From CAVQMC01 sp963713505 (GTDB lineage: Bacteria > Bacteroidota > Ignavibacteria > Ignavibacteriales > Ignavibacteriaceae): a stretch of 64,000 bases of DNA. Made by a program: the position numbers and the translations under genes. The notes beneath the pieces are model-generated. The model worked only from the letters and a program-made list of their open reading frames with translations. It did not search any database and was not told where the DNA came from. The stretch's first letter is position 1; each line of letters begins with the position of its first letter. This document shows positions 18,860-26,979 of the stretch, piece after piece. The stretch covers positions 1 to 64,000 of the forward strand of contig CAVQMC010000027.1 of assembly GCA_963713505.1 (NCBI GenBank), given 5' to 3'.

Positions 18860-20944
18860 ATGCAAAAACTCTACTTTGTACTTTTTCTATTTCTATTTCC
18901 AGCACTTTTATCAGCCCAATCACTTCTTACCGAAGATTTTGGAAGCGGAACTTTTCCGCCGGCAGGCTGGACTATCGACGCCCAGGCAGGTAACTGGTCG
19001 GCAAATAACTCTAATAATGCAGGTGGACATATGCCGGAATTAAGATTCAATTGGAGTCCTCAGTTTTCCGGAGAAACCCATATCATTTCTCCTTCAATTG
19101 ATCTTACCGGCGTAACAGCATTAAAAGTAAAATTTAAATATATGCTCGATCATTACGGCGGCCCATATACAATAGGTGTTGCGACACGTTCCGGCGGCGG
19201 AAGCTGGAATATAGTTTGGCAAATCGTTAATCCAACCGAATCTGTTCCTGCAACGGAAGAAGTTGCTTCTATTTCCAACTCCGATTTAGGCGCATCAGAT
19301 TTTCAAATTTGCTGGTTCTTCAGCGGAGATTCATATAATTTAAATTACTGGTATATTGATGATATAGATTTATTTATACCTTTGGCTCATGATGCAATGC
19401 TGAAAAGTATTGAAATGGATAATCAATATGAACCAAATACTACTATTACTCCAAAAGCTGTAGTAAAGAACTTTGGTACTAATACCGAAACATTTGATGC
19501 AACATGTAAAATTGATTTAGGCGGTAATAATGTTTATGATCAAACAAGTGCATCGATGACTCTGGCTCCTGATGAAGAACAAACTGTTACATTCCCCGGA
19601 TTTTTTACTTCTTCGGCAAACGATTTATATCAAATAAGCTTTAAAACTAATCTTCAGGGAGATATGGATACAACCAACGACTCAAAGTCTAAATGGTTCA
19701 ATACATATACTACCGAAAGAAATATGGTTGTTCTTGAAATCGGAACCGGAGCATGGTGCCAGTACTGTCCCGGTGCCGCAATGGGTGCAGATGATCTGGT
19801 AGACAGCGGAAAAGCCGTTGCGGTAATAGAATATCACGACAACGATCCTTTTGCAAACCCCGCATCAGATGCAAGAAATATATATTATAATATAACCGGA
19901 TTCCCGACTGCAAATTTCGACGGTATAGTACCGTTTGTCGGCGGAAGTCATACGGTCAGTAATTATCCTTATTATCTTCCGATTTATAACAGCCGTAAAC
20001 CAATTAACTCTGCTTATCAAATTAATGTTTACGGTACACATACAGGCAATGATTATAATCTTACAATTTATGCTACCAAAGTAGCTACAACACCTGAATA
20101 TAATAACTTAGTTTTACAGGCTGTTGTTACTGAATCAGACATACCATATACCTGGCAGGGACAGACTCAATTGAGTTTTGTTGAAAGAGTTATGATGCCT
20201 GATCAGAATGGTACTGCTCTGGATTTCAGTTCTGCCAACACACAGATATTAAATCTAAGCTTTACTGCGGATGCATCTTGGGTTACCGATAATTGTGAAA
20301 TTACTGCTTTTATTCAAAACAATGACGGCAAAGAAATATATCAGGGAACAAAAGTTAAATTAACCGAACTTGCTCCTGTTCCGGTTGAATTAACTTCCTT
20401 TACTTCAAGTGTCGGTAAAGAAGGCATTACTCTTAATTGGGCAACAGCAACCGAAACTAATAACCACGGATTTGAAATTGAAAGGTCAGCCGACGGTAAA
20501 ACTTTTTATAGAATTGGTTTTGTTGAAGGTAAAGGAACCAGCACGGAGAAACATAGTTACTCTTATATGGATAAAATAAAATATTCCGGCAGTCAGCATG
20601 TTTATTACAGACTAAAACAAATGGATTTTGACGGGCGCGCAAATTACAGCAAAATATTAGATGTTAAATTTGACGTACCTGGAGTATTCTCTCTCAGTCA
20701 AAACTATCCTAATCCTTTTAATCCGACAACAAAAATTAACTATGCTGTCCCGGAACAAAGCCTGGTTACAATTAAATTATTTAATGTTCTAGGGCAGGAA
20801 GTTATGACCCTGGTTAATTCAGTTAAGGAAGCCGGTTCATACGAAGTTAATTTAAATGCTTCTAACTTAAGCTCAGGTATTTATATTTATAAGATGTCCG
20901 CTAAGAATTATTCTTGCGTAAGAAAAATGAGCATACTTAAATAA
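18860..20944 (+). CDS. Secreted multidomain protein: choice-of-anchor J, CARDB-like, Omp28/thioredoxin-like, type IX sorting domain
   Basis: A 694-residue secreted protein with ribosome site GAGGAG. Signal peptide 1-19. Residues about 20-170 resemble the choice-of-anchor J/cleaved adhesin jelly roll (L-T-E-D-F-G-S-G-T-F-P-P-A-G-W, then Y-W-Y-I-D-D-I-D-L). Residues about 175-260 look like a CARDB module (P-K-A-V-V-K-N-F-G-T-N). Residues about 285-470 match Omp28-related proteins, with a thioredoxin-like motif G-A-W-C-Q-Y-C-P. P-V-E-L-T-S-F-T-S leads into an FN3-like module, and the sorting domain (about 615-694) contains Q-N-Y-P-N-P-F-N-P. Adhesion plus a possible extracellular redox role is inference. 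Confidence 0.85.
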   Translation: MQKLYFVLFLFLFPALLSAQSLLTEDFGSGTFPPAGWTIDAQAGNWSANNSNNAGGHMPELRFNWSPQFSGETHIISPSIDLTGVTALKVKFKYMLDHYGGPYTIGVATRSGGGSWNIVWQIVNPTESVPATEEVASISNSDLGASDFQICWFFSGDSYNLNYWYIDDIDLFIPLAHDAMLKSIEMDNQYEPNTTITPKAVVKNFGTNTETFDATCKIDLGGNNVYDQTSASMTLAPDEEQTVTFPGFFTSSANDLYQISFKTNLQGDMDTTNDSKSKWFNTYTTERNMVVLEIGTGAWCQYCPGAAMGADDLVDSGKAVAVIEYHDNDPFANPASDARNIYYNITGFPTANFDGIVPFVGGSHTVSNYPYYLPIYNSRKPINSAYQINVYGTHTGNDYNLTIYATKVATTPEYNNLVLQAVVTESDIPYTWQGQTQLSFVERVMMPDQNGTALDFSSANTQILNLSFTADASWVTDNCEITAFIQNNDGKEIYQGTKVKLTELAPVPVELTSFTSSVGKEGITLNWATATETNNHGFEIERSADGKTFYRIGFVEGKGTSTEKHSYSYMDKIKYSGSQHVYYRLKQMDFDGRANYSKILDVKFDVPGVFSLSQNYPNPFNPTTKINYAVPEQSLVTIKLFNVLGQEVMTLVNSVKEAGSYEVNLNASNLSSGIYIYKMSAKNYSCVRKMSILK

Positions 20945-20957
20945 ATGATTTAAATTG

Positions 20958-20978
20958 CAGGGCGGGGTAACCGCCCTG
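20958..20978 (+). terminator. Hairpin after the Omp28-like gene
   Basis: CAGGGCGG (20958-20965) pairs perfectly with CCGCCCTG (20971-20978) around a five-base loop, 13 bases after the stop. Only a weak T-rich tail follows, so termination may be partial. Confidence 0.72.
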
Positions 20979-21020
20979 TTAATAATTATGTTAAACGATT
21001 TTTAAAATGGATTGGCTGTT

Positions 21021-21769
21021 ATGAAAAAAATTTTTTCTATTATAGTTTTTTTATTTATAGTATTATTTACATTTCCGTTCGGTCAAATTAAAGCACAAGA
21101 CATAGAATTTATTCCGCGCGATACTTTGGTTTCCGATACATTAGGATCTGAGATGGTTATTTACGTTGATATAATTAATGTTTCTTCTTCTGTTCAAACT
21201 GTTTTTGTAGTAAGAACATGAGAATGATTTGCCAACTGATTGGACAACCTCATCTATTGTTTAGAGTGTATGTTTTCCTCCGAATATTGATAGTATAGTT
21301 ACAAATTCGGATTTCCAGAGCGAACCCCTGCAGCCGGGAGATACGGTACCGAATTATCTGTTCACTTTGTAACACAACAACTAATGATGGAACCGGAAAT
21401 GTTCAGTTACAGGCAGGAACAACACGCTTTCCCGACAACAGAATCACGGTTGATCTTACAGCCACCACTATAGCAACAGATGTTAAAGATAGCGGGATAA
21501 ACGATTTTTCCTATGAACTAAATCAGAATTACCCAAACCCTTTCAATCCGTCAACAAAGATTTCTTATACTTTACAAAAAAGAGATTTTGTTAATCTTAC
21601 TGTTTATGATATCCTGGGAAATGAAATTACTACTCTAATAAATGGAATTCAAAATCAGGGCATTCATGAAATTACATTTAATGCCGCAAACCTTCCAAGC
21701 GGAACATATATATATAGATTAAACGTAAACGGTAATTTTCAAAGCAAAAAAATGCTTTTGCTGAAATAA
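21021..21769 (+). pseudogene. Type IX-secreted cargo gene broken by several frameshifts and an in-frame stop
   Basis: It starts at ATG 21021 with a signal peptide (M-K-K-I-F-S-I-I-V-F-L-F ... I-K-A-Q) and reads S-D-T-L-G-S-E-M-V-I-Y-V-D-I-I-N-V-S up to a TGA at about 21219. Removing one T near 21218 continues E-N-D-L-P-T-D-W-T-T, but TAG follows soon. Later the text F-P-P-N-I-D-S-I-V-T-N-S-D-F is readable, and a further shift near 21362-21385 leads to the last frame. That frame has A-T-D-V-K-D-S-G, Q-N-Y-P-N-P-F-N-P and the end K-K-M-L-L-L-K. At least three lesions are needed, more than in any other gene here, so true decay is likely even if some are assembly errors. Confidence 0.78.
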
Positions 21770-21932
21770 TAACTTATAATTTTGTGGTGACAGTTTTCTA
21801 TACTGTCACTGCAATCTTCTTTAACAAAAATATCCATACTTAATTTTTCTTTTTACTCCTTATAAAGAATTTCATTAAATCTTTTATATTTATCCGTGTT
21901 AATAATTTTTTAGTTTTTGTTAAAGGTTTATT

Positions 21933-22883
21933 ATGAACATAGTTATATCGGATGATTACCAAAACGTTGTTAGTTCCTTAAAATGTTTTGAACTTCTTAA
22001 AGATTTTAATGTTAAGATTTTTAATGATTCTGTATCCGAAATAGATAAATTAGCAGAAAGATTTAAAGATGCGGACTGCATTGTTTTAATAAGGGAACGA
22101 ACTAAAATAACGAGAGAATTGTTAGATAGACTTCCAAAGCTCAAACTTATTAGCCAGACAGGTAAAGTTTCCGGGCATATTGATTTGGAAGCCTGCAAAG
22201 AAAAAGGTATTGCTATTGCAGAAGGTTCCGGCTCTCCAATTGCACCGGCAGAACTTACCTGGACATTAATAATGACTGCAGTTAGAAGAATAATTCCCGC
22301 CGTAAATGATATGAAACTCGGCAAGTGGCAGACAAATATAGGGGAAACATTACATGGAAAAACTTTGGGAATATGGGGATTCGGAAAAATCGGTAAGTTG
22401 ATTGCCTTATACGGTAAAGCATTTGGAATGAATGTTTTGGTTTGGGGAAGTGATCAATCACGTTTAAATGCAGAAAAAGAAGGTTACATATCAGCAAAAA
22501 CCAAAAATGAGTTTTTTAAAACTTCAGATGTTCTTTCAATTCATTTAAGATTAAAACCCGAAACTAAAGAAATTATTAAGTATGATGATTTAATAAAAAT
22601 GAAAACTAATTCGCTTTTTGTAAATACAAGCAGAGCGGAATTGATTGAAAAAGGTGCTCTTGAAAAAGCACTAATAAAAGGAAATCCCGGTTATGCCGCT
22701 TTAGATGTTTATGAATATGAACCGGTTTATGATCCGGATTATTGGGCATTAAAACTGGATAATGTAATCTGCACGCCTCATTTAGGTTACGTTGAGATGA
22801 ACAGCTATGAATATTATTTCGAAACTGCTTTTCGAAATGTAATAAGTTTCTTTAATGAAAAACCGGAGAATTTAATTTTTTAA
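21933..22883 (+). CDS. D-2-hydroxyacid dehydrogenase, NAD-dependent
   Basis: A 316-residue cytosolic oxidoreductase of the D-isomer 2-hydroxyacid dehydrogenase family (relatives include phosphoglycerate dehydrogenase SerA). The NAD-binding glycine motif is G-I-W-G-F-G-K-I-G-K (about 146-155). Catalytic residues are visible as Arg in N-T-S-R-A-E-L-I, Glu in D-V-Y-E-Y-E-P-V and His in C-T-P-H-L-G-Y. The catalytic domain starts V-I-S-D-D-Y-Q. It lacks the ACT and extension domains of full SerA, so the substrate is open. It stands alone and converges on the desaturase gene with a 29-base gap. Confidence 0.9.
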   Translation: MNIVISDDYQNVVSSLKCFELLKDFNVKIFNDSVSEIDKLAERFKDADCIVLIRERTKITRELLDRLPKLKLISQTGKVSGHIDLEACKEKGIAIAEGSGSPIAPAELTWTLIMTAVRRIIPAVNDMKLGKWQTNIGETLHGKTLGIWGFGKIGKLIALYGKAFGMNVLVWGSDQSRLNAEKEGYISAKTKNEFFKTSDVLSIHLRLKPETKEIIKYDDLIKMKTNSLFVNTSRAELIEKGALEKALIKGNPGYAALDVYEYEPVYDPDYWALKLDNVICTPHLGYVEMNSYEYYFETAFRNVISFFNEKPENLIF

Positions 22884-22912
22884 TATTTGTTAATGAAAAC
22901 GGCAAACTTTAA

Positions 22913-23911
22913 TTAAACTTCGAAAGATAAAAGCCTGTTATAAATAAAATCAAACGAAAAAGTTTTGCTTACTGTTTTCCTATCGAGATATTCTGCAATT
23001 TTTTTAAGACGGGCAGGAATTTCAAGAATCGCCTCTTGGGCTTTTGATGCTAAGTCATTGAGCCCCGTAATTGATTCTATATTCCAGAAACTGATTGCTT
23101 CTTCTACAATATTTTTATAATCCCAGGGACCGTAAATACCTTTTCGCCTAACAATATCTGCCATTTCTTTAAAGTTTTCAATTGATTTCCCGGGCATTTC
23201 AATAGCAGGCATAACTTGGGCAGCTGAGTGTAAAGCGCGTTCAGGATCAAGTGTTAAAATTTCTTTAAATACATTTCTATAAAACGAATAATGTTTTGCT
23301 TCATCGGCAGCAACACTACTAAGAATCCCGCCGAGAAGGGGTTCTTCTTTACCGGCCAGTTTCCCGGTGTTTTTATGAGAAATTTGAGTAGCGCGCTCCT
23401 GAAGAGTTGTGTAGACAAAAACTTTATAGGGATCTTTATTCCAGTTTGGATTAAATCCGGCCTGTTGATAATAGAATTGTAATTGTTCAATTTCATGGAA
23501 TTTGAAAACGCGGCTGTCGCGGGCGTAGTCGCGTATTACATTACCATGCCTGTCTTCTTCTGCAGTCCACATATTTGTCCATTTAGCCCAGAAACTGTTT
23601 TCTCCGAGATAACTTGAAACAAGCCGGTGAAAATGAGGGAGTCCTTCTTCAGTTATTAAGTTTAAAGCAAGTGCCACTCTTACTGCATCGCCCAATCCTT
23701 TAGAGCGGTCTTTTAATTTTTCAATAATACTTTTTTTATCGTCACACATCTTTTCATCGGAAGGAAGAAAGTCGCTTGAGAACCATAACTTTCTTTTTTC
23801 AATATGCGAACTTATCCATTCTTTAACTTTAGTCTCCAGAGAAGAAAGAACTTCTGTTTTAGCGGTTATTGCTGATTCAATTGTTTCTTGGCCCGGAATT
23901 ATAATGTCCAT
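22913..23911 (-). CDS. Acyl-ACP desaturase (stearoyl-ACP 9-desaturase family)
   Basis: A 332-residue soluble diiron enzyme that would introduce a double bond into acyl-ACP using oxygen and ferredoxin. The two diiron helices are visible: W-T-A-E-E-D-R-H-G-N (E-x-x-H, about 130) and A-A-D-E-A-K-H-Y-S (D-E-x-x-H, about 215), with the earlier Glu in L-I-T-E-E-G-L-P. The length matches plant-type and DesA-type desaturases. It stands alone on the minus strand. The reaction needs oxygen, so its presence suggests the host at least tolerates oxygen. Confidence 0.92.
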   Translation of the reverse strand: MDIIIPGQETIESAITAKTEVLSSLETKVKEWISSHIEKRKLWFSSDFLPSDEKMCDDKKSIIEKLKDRSKGLGDAVRVALALNLITEEGLPHFHRLVSSYLGENSFWAKWTNMWTAEEDRHGNVIRDYARDSRVFKFHEIEQLQFYYQQAGFNPNWNKDPYKVFVYTTLQERATQISHKNTGKLAGKEEPLLGGILSSVAADEAKHYSFYRNVFKEILTLDPERALHSAAQVMPAIEMPGKSIENFKEMADIVRRKGIYGPWDYKNIVEEAISFWNIESITGLNDLASKAQEAILEIPARLKKIAEYLDRKTVSKTFSFDFIYNRLLSFEV

Positions 23912-24090
23912 TAAATACCTTATTACTGTTATGATTAAATAGGCAGTTTCTTAAAAATCAGCGGCTTTATATTTAGGATTACTGAAGGAATAACAATTCA
24001 AGAAATGCGTATGTTAATTAAGTTAAGTTAAAAATAAGAAGCGTAATTAGCTAATGAAATGTATTAATTAATCCTAGTGTAAAATAAAAA

Positions 24091-24119
24091 TCCCTTTGCT
24101 TATTAGTTATGCAAAGGGA
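24091..24119 (-). terminator. Intrinsic terminator of the secreted protein gene at 24140
   Basis: TCCCTTTGC (24091-24099) pairs perfectly with GCAAAGGGA (24111-24119). On the minus strand the hairpin is followed by a T-run (A-run 24085-24090 on the plus strand). Confidence 0.87.
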
Positions 24120-24139
24120 CAAAAATTTTGAAAATAATT

Positions 24140-24964
24140 TTACTTTAGTTCCTTCAGCCAGTTTTGTGCAAACTTTCGGGCTGCTTCTACCGGAGCTTTT
24201 CCGGCCCTGTAACACATTTTCCATAAATTATCTTTTCTTTCAAATTCAGTTTTTACAAATATTTCTTTTCCGTTTGTATCTGCAGCAGTTTCGGCTTTAA
24301 AATTTATATCCTTTGTATTATCTAAAAAATTTTGGAGCCATTTTTTTATCATCGGTTTGGGATTATTTTCAGGATACTCTTTATTCCATTCATCTACTTC
24401 TTTATTGTAATCCGCTAACTGCTGCTGGTAACCCTGCTGCATCATATTTTCCATATCTTTGCTGTACATTGGATTATCGGGATTATCAACTTCTTTTAGC
24501 TGCTCTTTAAATGATTTTATTGTTTCATCAAAAGAAGCCTGCTGATCTGCCGGCATTTGTTTTTTTGTTTTTTCCATATTTTCAATAGCTTTTTTAATGT
24601 TTTCTTTTTGTTCCTTTTTTAATTCATCGGCAGATTTAGGTTTTTCCGGTGCATCCGGTTTTTTTGTTTCCCTGTAATCATTATATCTTTTTATGAAATC
24701 ACTGCTTGCTGTAAATTCTTTTGTGTATTTTCCAACCGTTTCAACTACCGACACTCTGTCTCCGGAAGACATACTTTTAAATAATTTAAAGCTTGGCAAA
24801 TAAAATGAAGGACCGGAAATATCGGAAAAAAGATTGCTCTTTGCATTGTCTTCGGAATAATCCAGCTGAGATAAAAGTTTTTTCATTTTATCATCTATAA
24901 TATGTCCGAATACAAATCCAAGGATAAGAGTTAATACCGGAACCAATAAGATTAACTTTTTCAT
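24140..24964 (-). CDS. Secreted or membrane-anchored protein of unknown function, coiled-coil rich
   Basis: I do not recognise this 274-residue protein. It starts with a hydrophobic segment (residues 4-20, L-I-L-L-V-P-V-L-T-L-I-L-G-F-V-F-G) that is either an uncleaved anchor or a signal peptide. Residues 95-210 are strongly charged, lysine- and glutamate-rich and probably helical or coiled-coil (K-S-A-D-E-L-K-K-E-Q-K-E-N-I-K-K), followed by a glutamine-rich stretch. The last 60 residues look globular (F-E-R-K-D-N-L-W-K-M-C-Y-R-A-G-K). It has its own terminator and lies upstream of the desaturase on the same strand. Two other secreted unknowns follow the same pattern in the next 1.7 kb. Confidence 0.7.
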   Translation of the reverse strand: MKKLILLVPVLTLILGFVFGHIIDDKMKKLLSQLDYSEDNAKSNLFSDISGPSFYLPSFKLFKSMSSGDRVSVVETVGKYTKEFTASSDFIKRYNDYRETKKPDAPEKPKSADELKKEQKENIKKAIENMEKTKKQMPADQQASFDETIKSFKEQLKEVDNPDNPMYSKDMENMMQQGYQQQLADYNKEVDEWNKEYPENNPKPMIKKWLQNFLDNTKDINFKAETAADTNGKEIFVKTEFERKDNLWKMCYRAGKAPVEAARKFAQNWLKELK

Positions 24965-25113
24965 AATTTGTTTTCCGCTAAAGTTTATTTGATAAGTTAT
25001 GTGAAATTCATAAAAAGAAAAATCATAAACAATAGTAAGAAAAATTATTTTTAAGAAATTTATAAGCAGTAAAATTTAAATGGAGGTTTCAATGGAATGC
25101 TCTTAATAAAAAA

Positions 25114-25161
25114 GGCTGTTTAGTGAGTTGGAAATTAATTATACCAAAATCTTAAACAGCC
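25114..25161 (-). terminator. Intrinsic terminator of the gene at 25187
   Basis: GGCTGTTTA (25114-25122) pairs with TAAACAGCC (25153-25161) around a 30-base loop. On the minus strand a run of T's follows (the A-run 25108-25113 on the plus strand). Confidence 0.8.
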
Positions 25162-25186
25162 CTCATCATAATTATGTCAGCCAAAA

Positions 25187-25972
25187 TTAATTTTTTGTAT
25201 AATCCAGATCATGTCTGAATCTGCCGTTCTTTGATTCTGTTTTGACTAGAAGTGAAAGAAGTTCATCCCATAAATGATCTGCATCCTTACCGATCAGCTT
25301 ATTTTCTTCTTCCATTGCTTTATAATAATCCGCAGCACTTTTAGCGAAATCGGTTACTACCATCAAACCGTTTTTCCCGCCGAGTTCCTGAAACCATAAT
25401 TGGTAACCTGTTTTAACGCCTTTTTTTGTATATAAATCTTTTATCTTGGCTGCTAAATCTCTAACCTGCTGCATCACACCCGACTTAAAATAAAAAAATG
25501 ACCAGTGAATAAATTTGTTGTCGCCGGGGTTTCCCAAAGTACTATCCGGGTTGTAAGAAAGATCTGTGGATCTTCTAAATATATAATCTTCAGTATAATC
25601 AATTGCATCGTTATTGTCCTTCATAATTTTCTTCATTTTATCTTTATCGGCATTCATCATCATATTATTAAAACTTTTATACATATGGTCTATTGAACCA
25701 TAATTCTCGATGGGAACTAAGTAATAAAAAGCAAAATCATTTGTTTCGGATGCATAAATTCCCGGAACATCCAGCTTACTTTCCTTCATAAGGTTTGTAA
25801 AGTCTTTACTGGTTTCTTCATATTGTTGTATCATATCCGGCTTAGCAACTTCTTTATGTATATAAAACAATTGATCCTTATTGTTTTCATTTTCCTGTGC
25901 GTAATTAATTGATAGGAAAGAAGAAATAACTACCCCAAAAAAGAGAACGAACATGAAAGTAAATTTTTTCAT
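25187..25972 (-). CDS. Secreted protein of unknown function with NIPSNAP/ABM-like repeats
   Basis: A 261-residue protein with a clean signal peptide (about 1-25, ending I-N-Y-A-Q). Two halves both look like dimeric alpha-beta-barrel (ABM/NIPSNAP-like) modules. The first is Y-I-H-K-E-V-A-K-P-D-M-I-Q-Q-Y-E-E-T-S-K, with F-Y-Y-L-V-P-I-E-N-Y-G-S; the second is W-S-F-F-Y-F-K-S-G-V-M-Q-Q-V-R-D-L, with G-L-M-V-V-T-D-F-A-K. Function is unknown; family resemblance is by pattern only. The neighbouring gene at 26189 encodes a shorter secreted protein of similar flavour. Confidence 0.65.
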   Translation of the reverse strand: MKKFTFMFVLFFGVVISSFLSINYAQENENNKDQLFYIHKEVAKPDMIQQYEETSKDFTNLMKESKLDVPGIYASETNDFAFYYLVPIENYGSIDHMYKSFNNMMMNADKDKMKKIMKDNNDAIDYTEDYIFRRSTDLSYNPDSTLGNPGDNKFIHWSFFYFKSGVMQQVRDLAAKIKDLYTKKGVKTGYQLWFQELGGKNGLMVVTDFAKSAADYYKAMEEENKLIGKDADHLWDELLSLLVKTESKNGRFRHDLDYTKN

Positions 25973-26137
25973 ATAGAACTCCCTGGTTTATTATAATTAA
26001 TTTGTTTGAAGGAATGGCAGCAAGAATTAGGAAAGGCCTTTAACAATAGCTGAATGAAGTTAAATTAATGTTTTACAAATAGCAACTATTTTCTTTTGTT
26101 TAGTCAAATTGTTATAAAAATCTCCAGCAGATAAAAT

Positions 26138-26161
26138 AAAGACATGCTGTTGCATGTCTTT
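26138..26161 (-). terminator. Intrinsic terminator of the gene at 26189
   Basis: AAAGACATGC (26138-26147) pairs perfectly with GCATGTCTTT (26152-26161) around a TGTT loop, and T's follow on the minus strand. Confidence 0.88.
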
Positions 26162-26188
26162 ATAATTTAATTACACATTTATTTGAGA

Positions 26189-26650
26189 TTATTTTTTTGG
26201 AATTAATTCTCTCATTAATTTAGAACCGAATATTTGTCTTATCTGTGAATAGTTATCAACTACCTTATCAAACTTATCACCCATCTGATCTTTAACTTTC
26301 TTTTGTATTGCATCCCATTTTGCATCCATTTCTTTATTTGGATCAAGTGAGCCCAACGATTTGTATTCTATCATGAGAATTAAATTGTAATCATCCTGAT
26401 TCGCAGCTGCACCGGATAAGACTTTAAAATTCTCAATAAGACCTTCTTTTTTCCCCTCCTCCATAGAAGCAACCCAGGTTTTAGATAAATCTTTAAGATA
26501 ATCATTACCCTTGTTGGCTTCCGTTCTTACGAAAGTCAGCGTCCAAACGGTTCCTTGATCATAAGGAATGTCGTTTTGAGCAGAAGATTGGATAAAAGGA
26601 ATTAAAACCAATATGACAGCAAAAGATAGAGCATGTTTAACACGAAACAT
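26189..26650 (-). CDS. Small secreted protein of unknown function
   Basis: A 153-residue protein with a signal peptide (about 1-24, ending I-Q-S-S-A-Q). The mature part (G-T-V-W-T-L-T-F-V-R-T-E-A-N-K-G-N-D-Y, then Y-N-L-I-L-M-I-E-Y-K-S) has the strand-helix-strand rhythm of a single dimeric alpha-beta-barrel module. That makes it a likely relative of half of the protein at 25187. No catalytic motif is visible. It reads divergently from the tricorn-like protease gene. Confidence 0.65.
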   Translation of the reverse strand: MFRVKHALSFAVILVLIPFIQSSAQNDIPYDQGTVWTLTFVRTEANKGNDYLKDLSKTWVASMEEGKKEGLIENFKVLSGAAANQDDYNLILMIEYKSLGSLDPNKEMDAKWDAIQKKVKDQMGDKFDKVVDNYSQIRQIFGSKLMRELIPKK

Positions 26651-26979
26651 AGTGCCTCCTGAAAAGTTTTGGGGATTGATTAATTGAGAAGAAGGTGGGG
26701 TTCAGATTCTCAGCGATAATAATAAGTTAAAATGATTTTATATGCAAGAAATTATTAAAATTTTAATTATAATGTTGATCAGACTGAATTAGTTTTAAAA
26801 TTAATATTTAGCCGTTAAACATTATTATTTACCTCACATAATTTTATACTGTATTAATTATAGCTATTATTATTAAATTGCAAATCTTAAAGAAGACAAT
26901 ATCATTAAAATATTAATATACTAAATGTCATTTAAATACTTATTCCCCTAACTAACCAAAAATACTTAAAAGGTTCACT
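26651..26979. promoter_or_regulatory. Divergent promoter region
   Basis: A 329-bp, very AT-rich region between the minus-strand secreted protein and the plus-strand protease. The minus-strand gene has a GGAGGCAC ribosome site just upstream of its start. No operator-like repeat is apparent. Confidence 0.45.
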
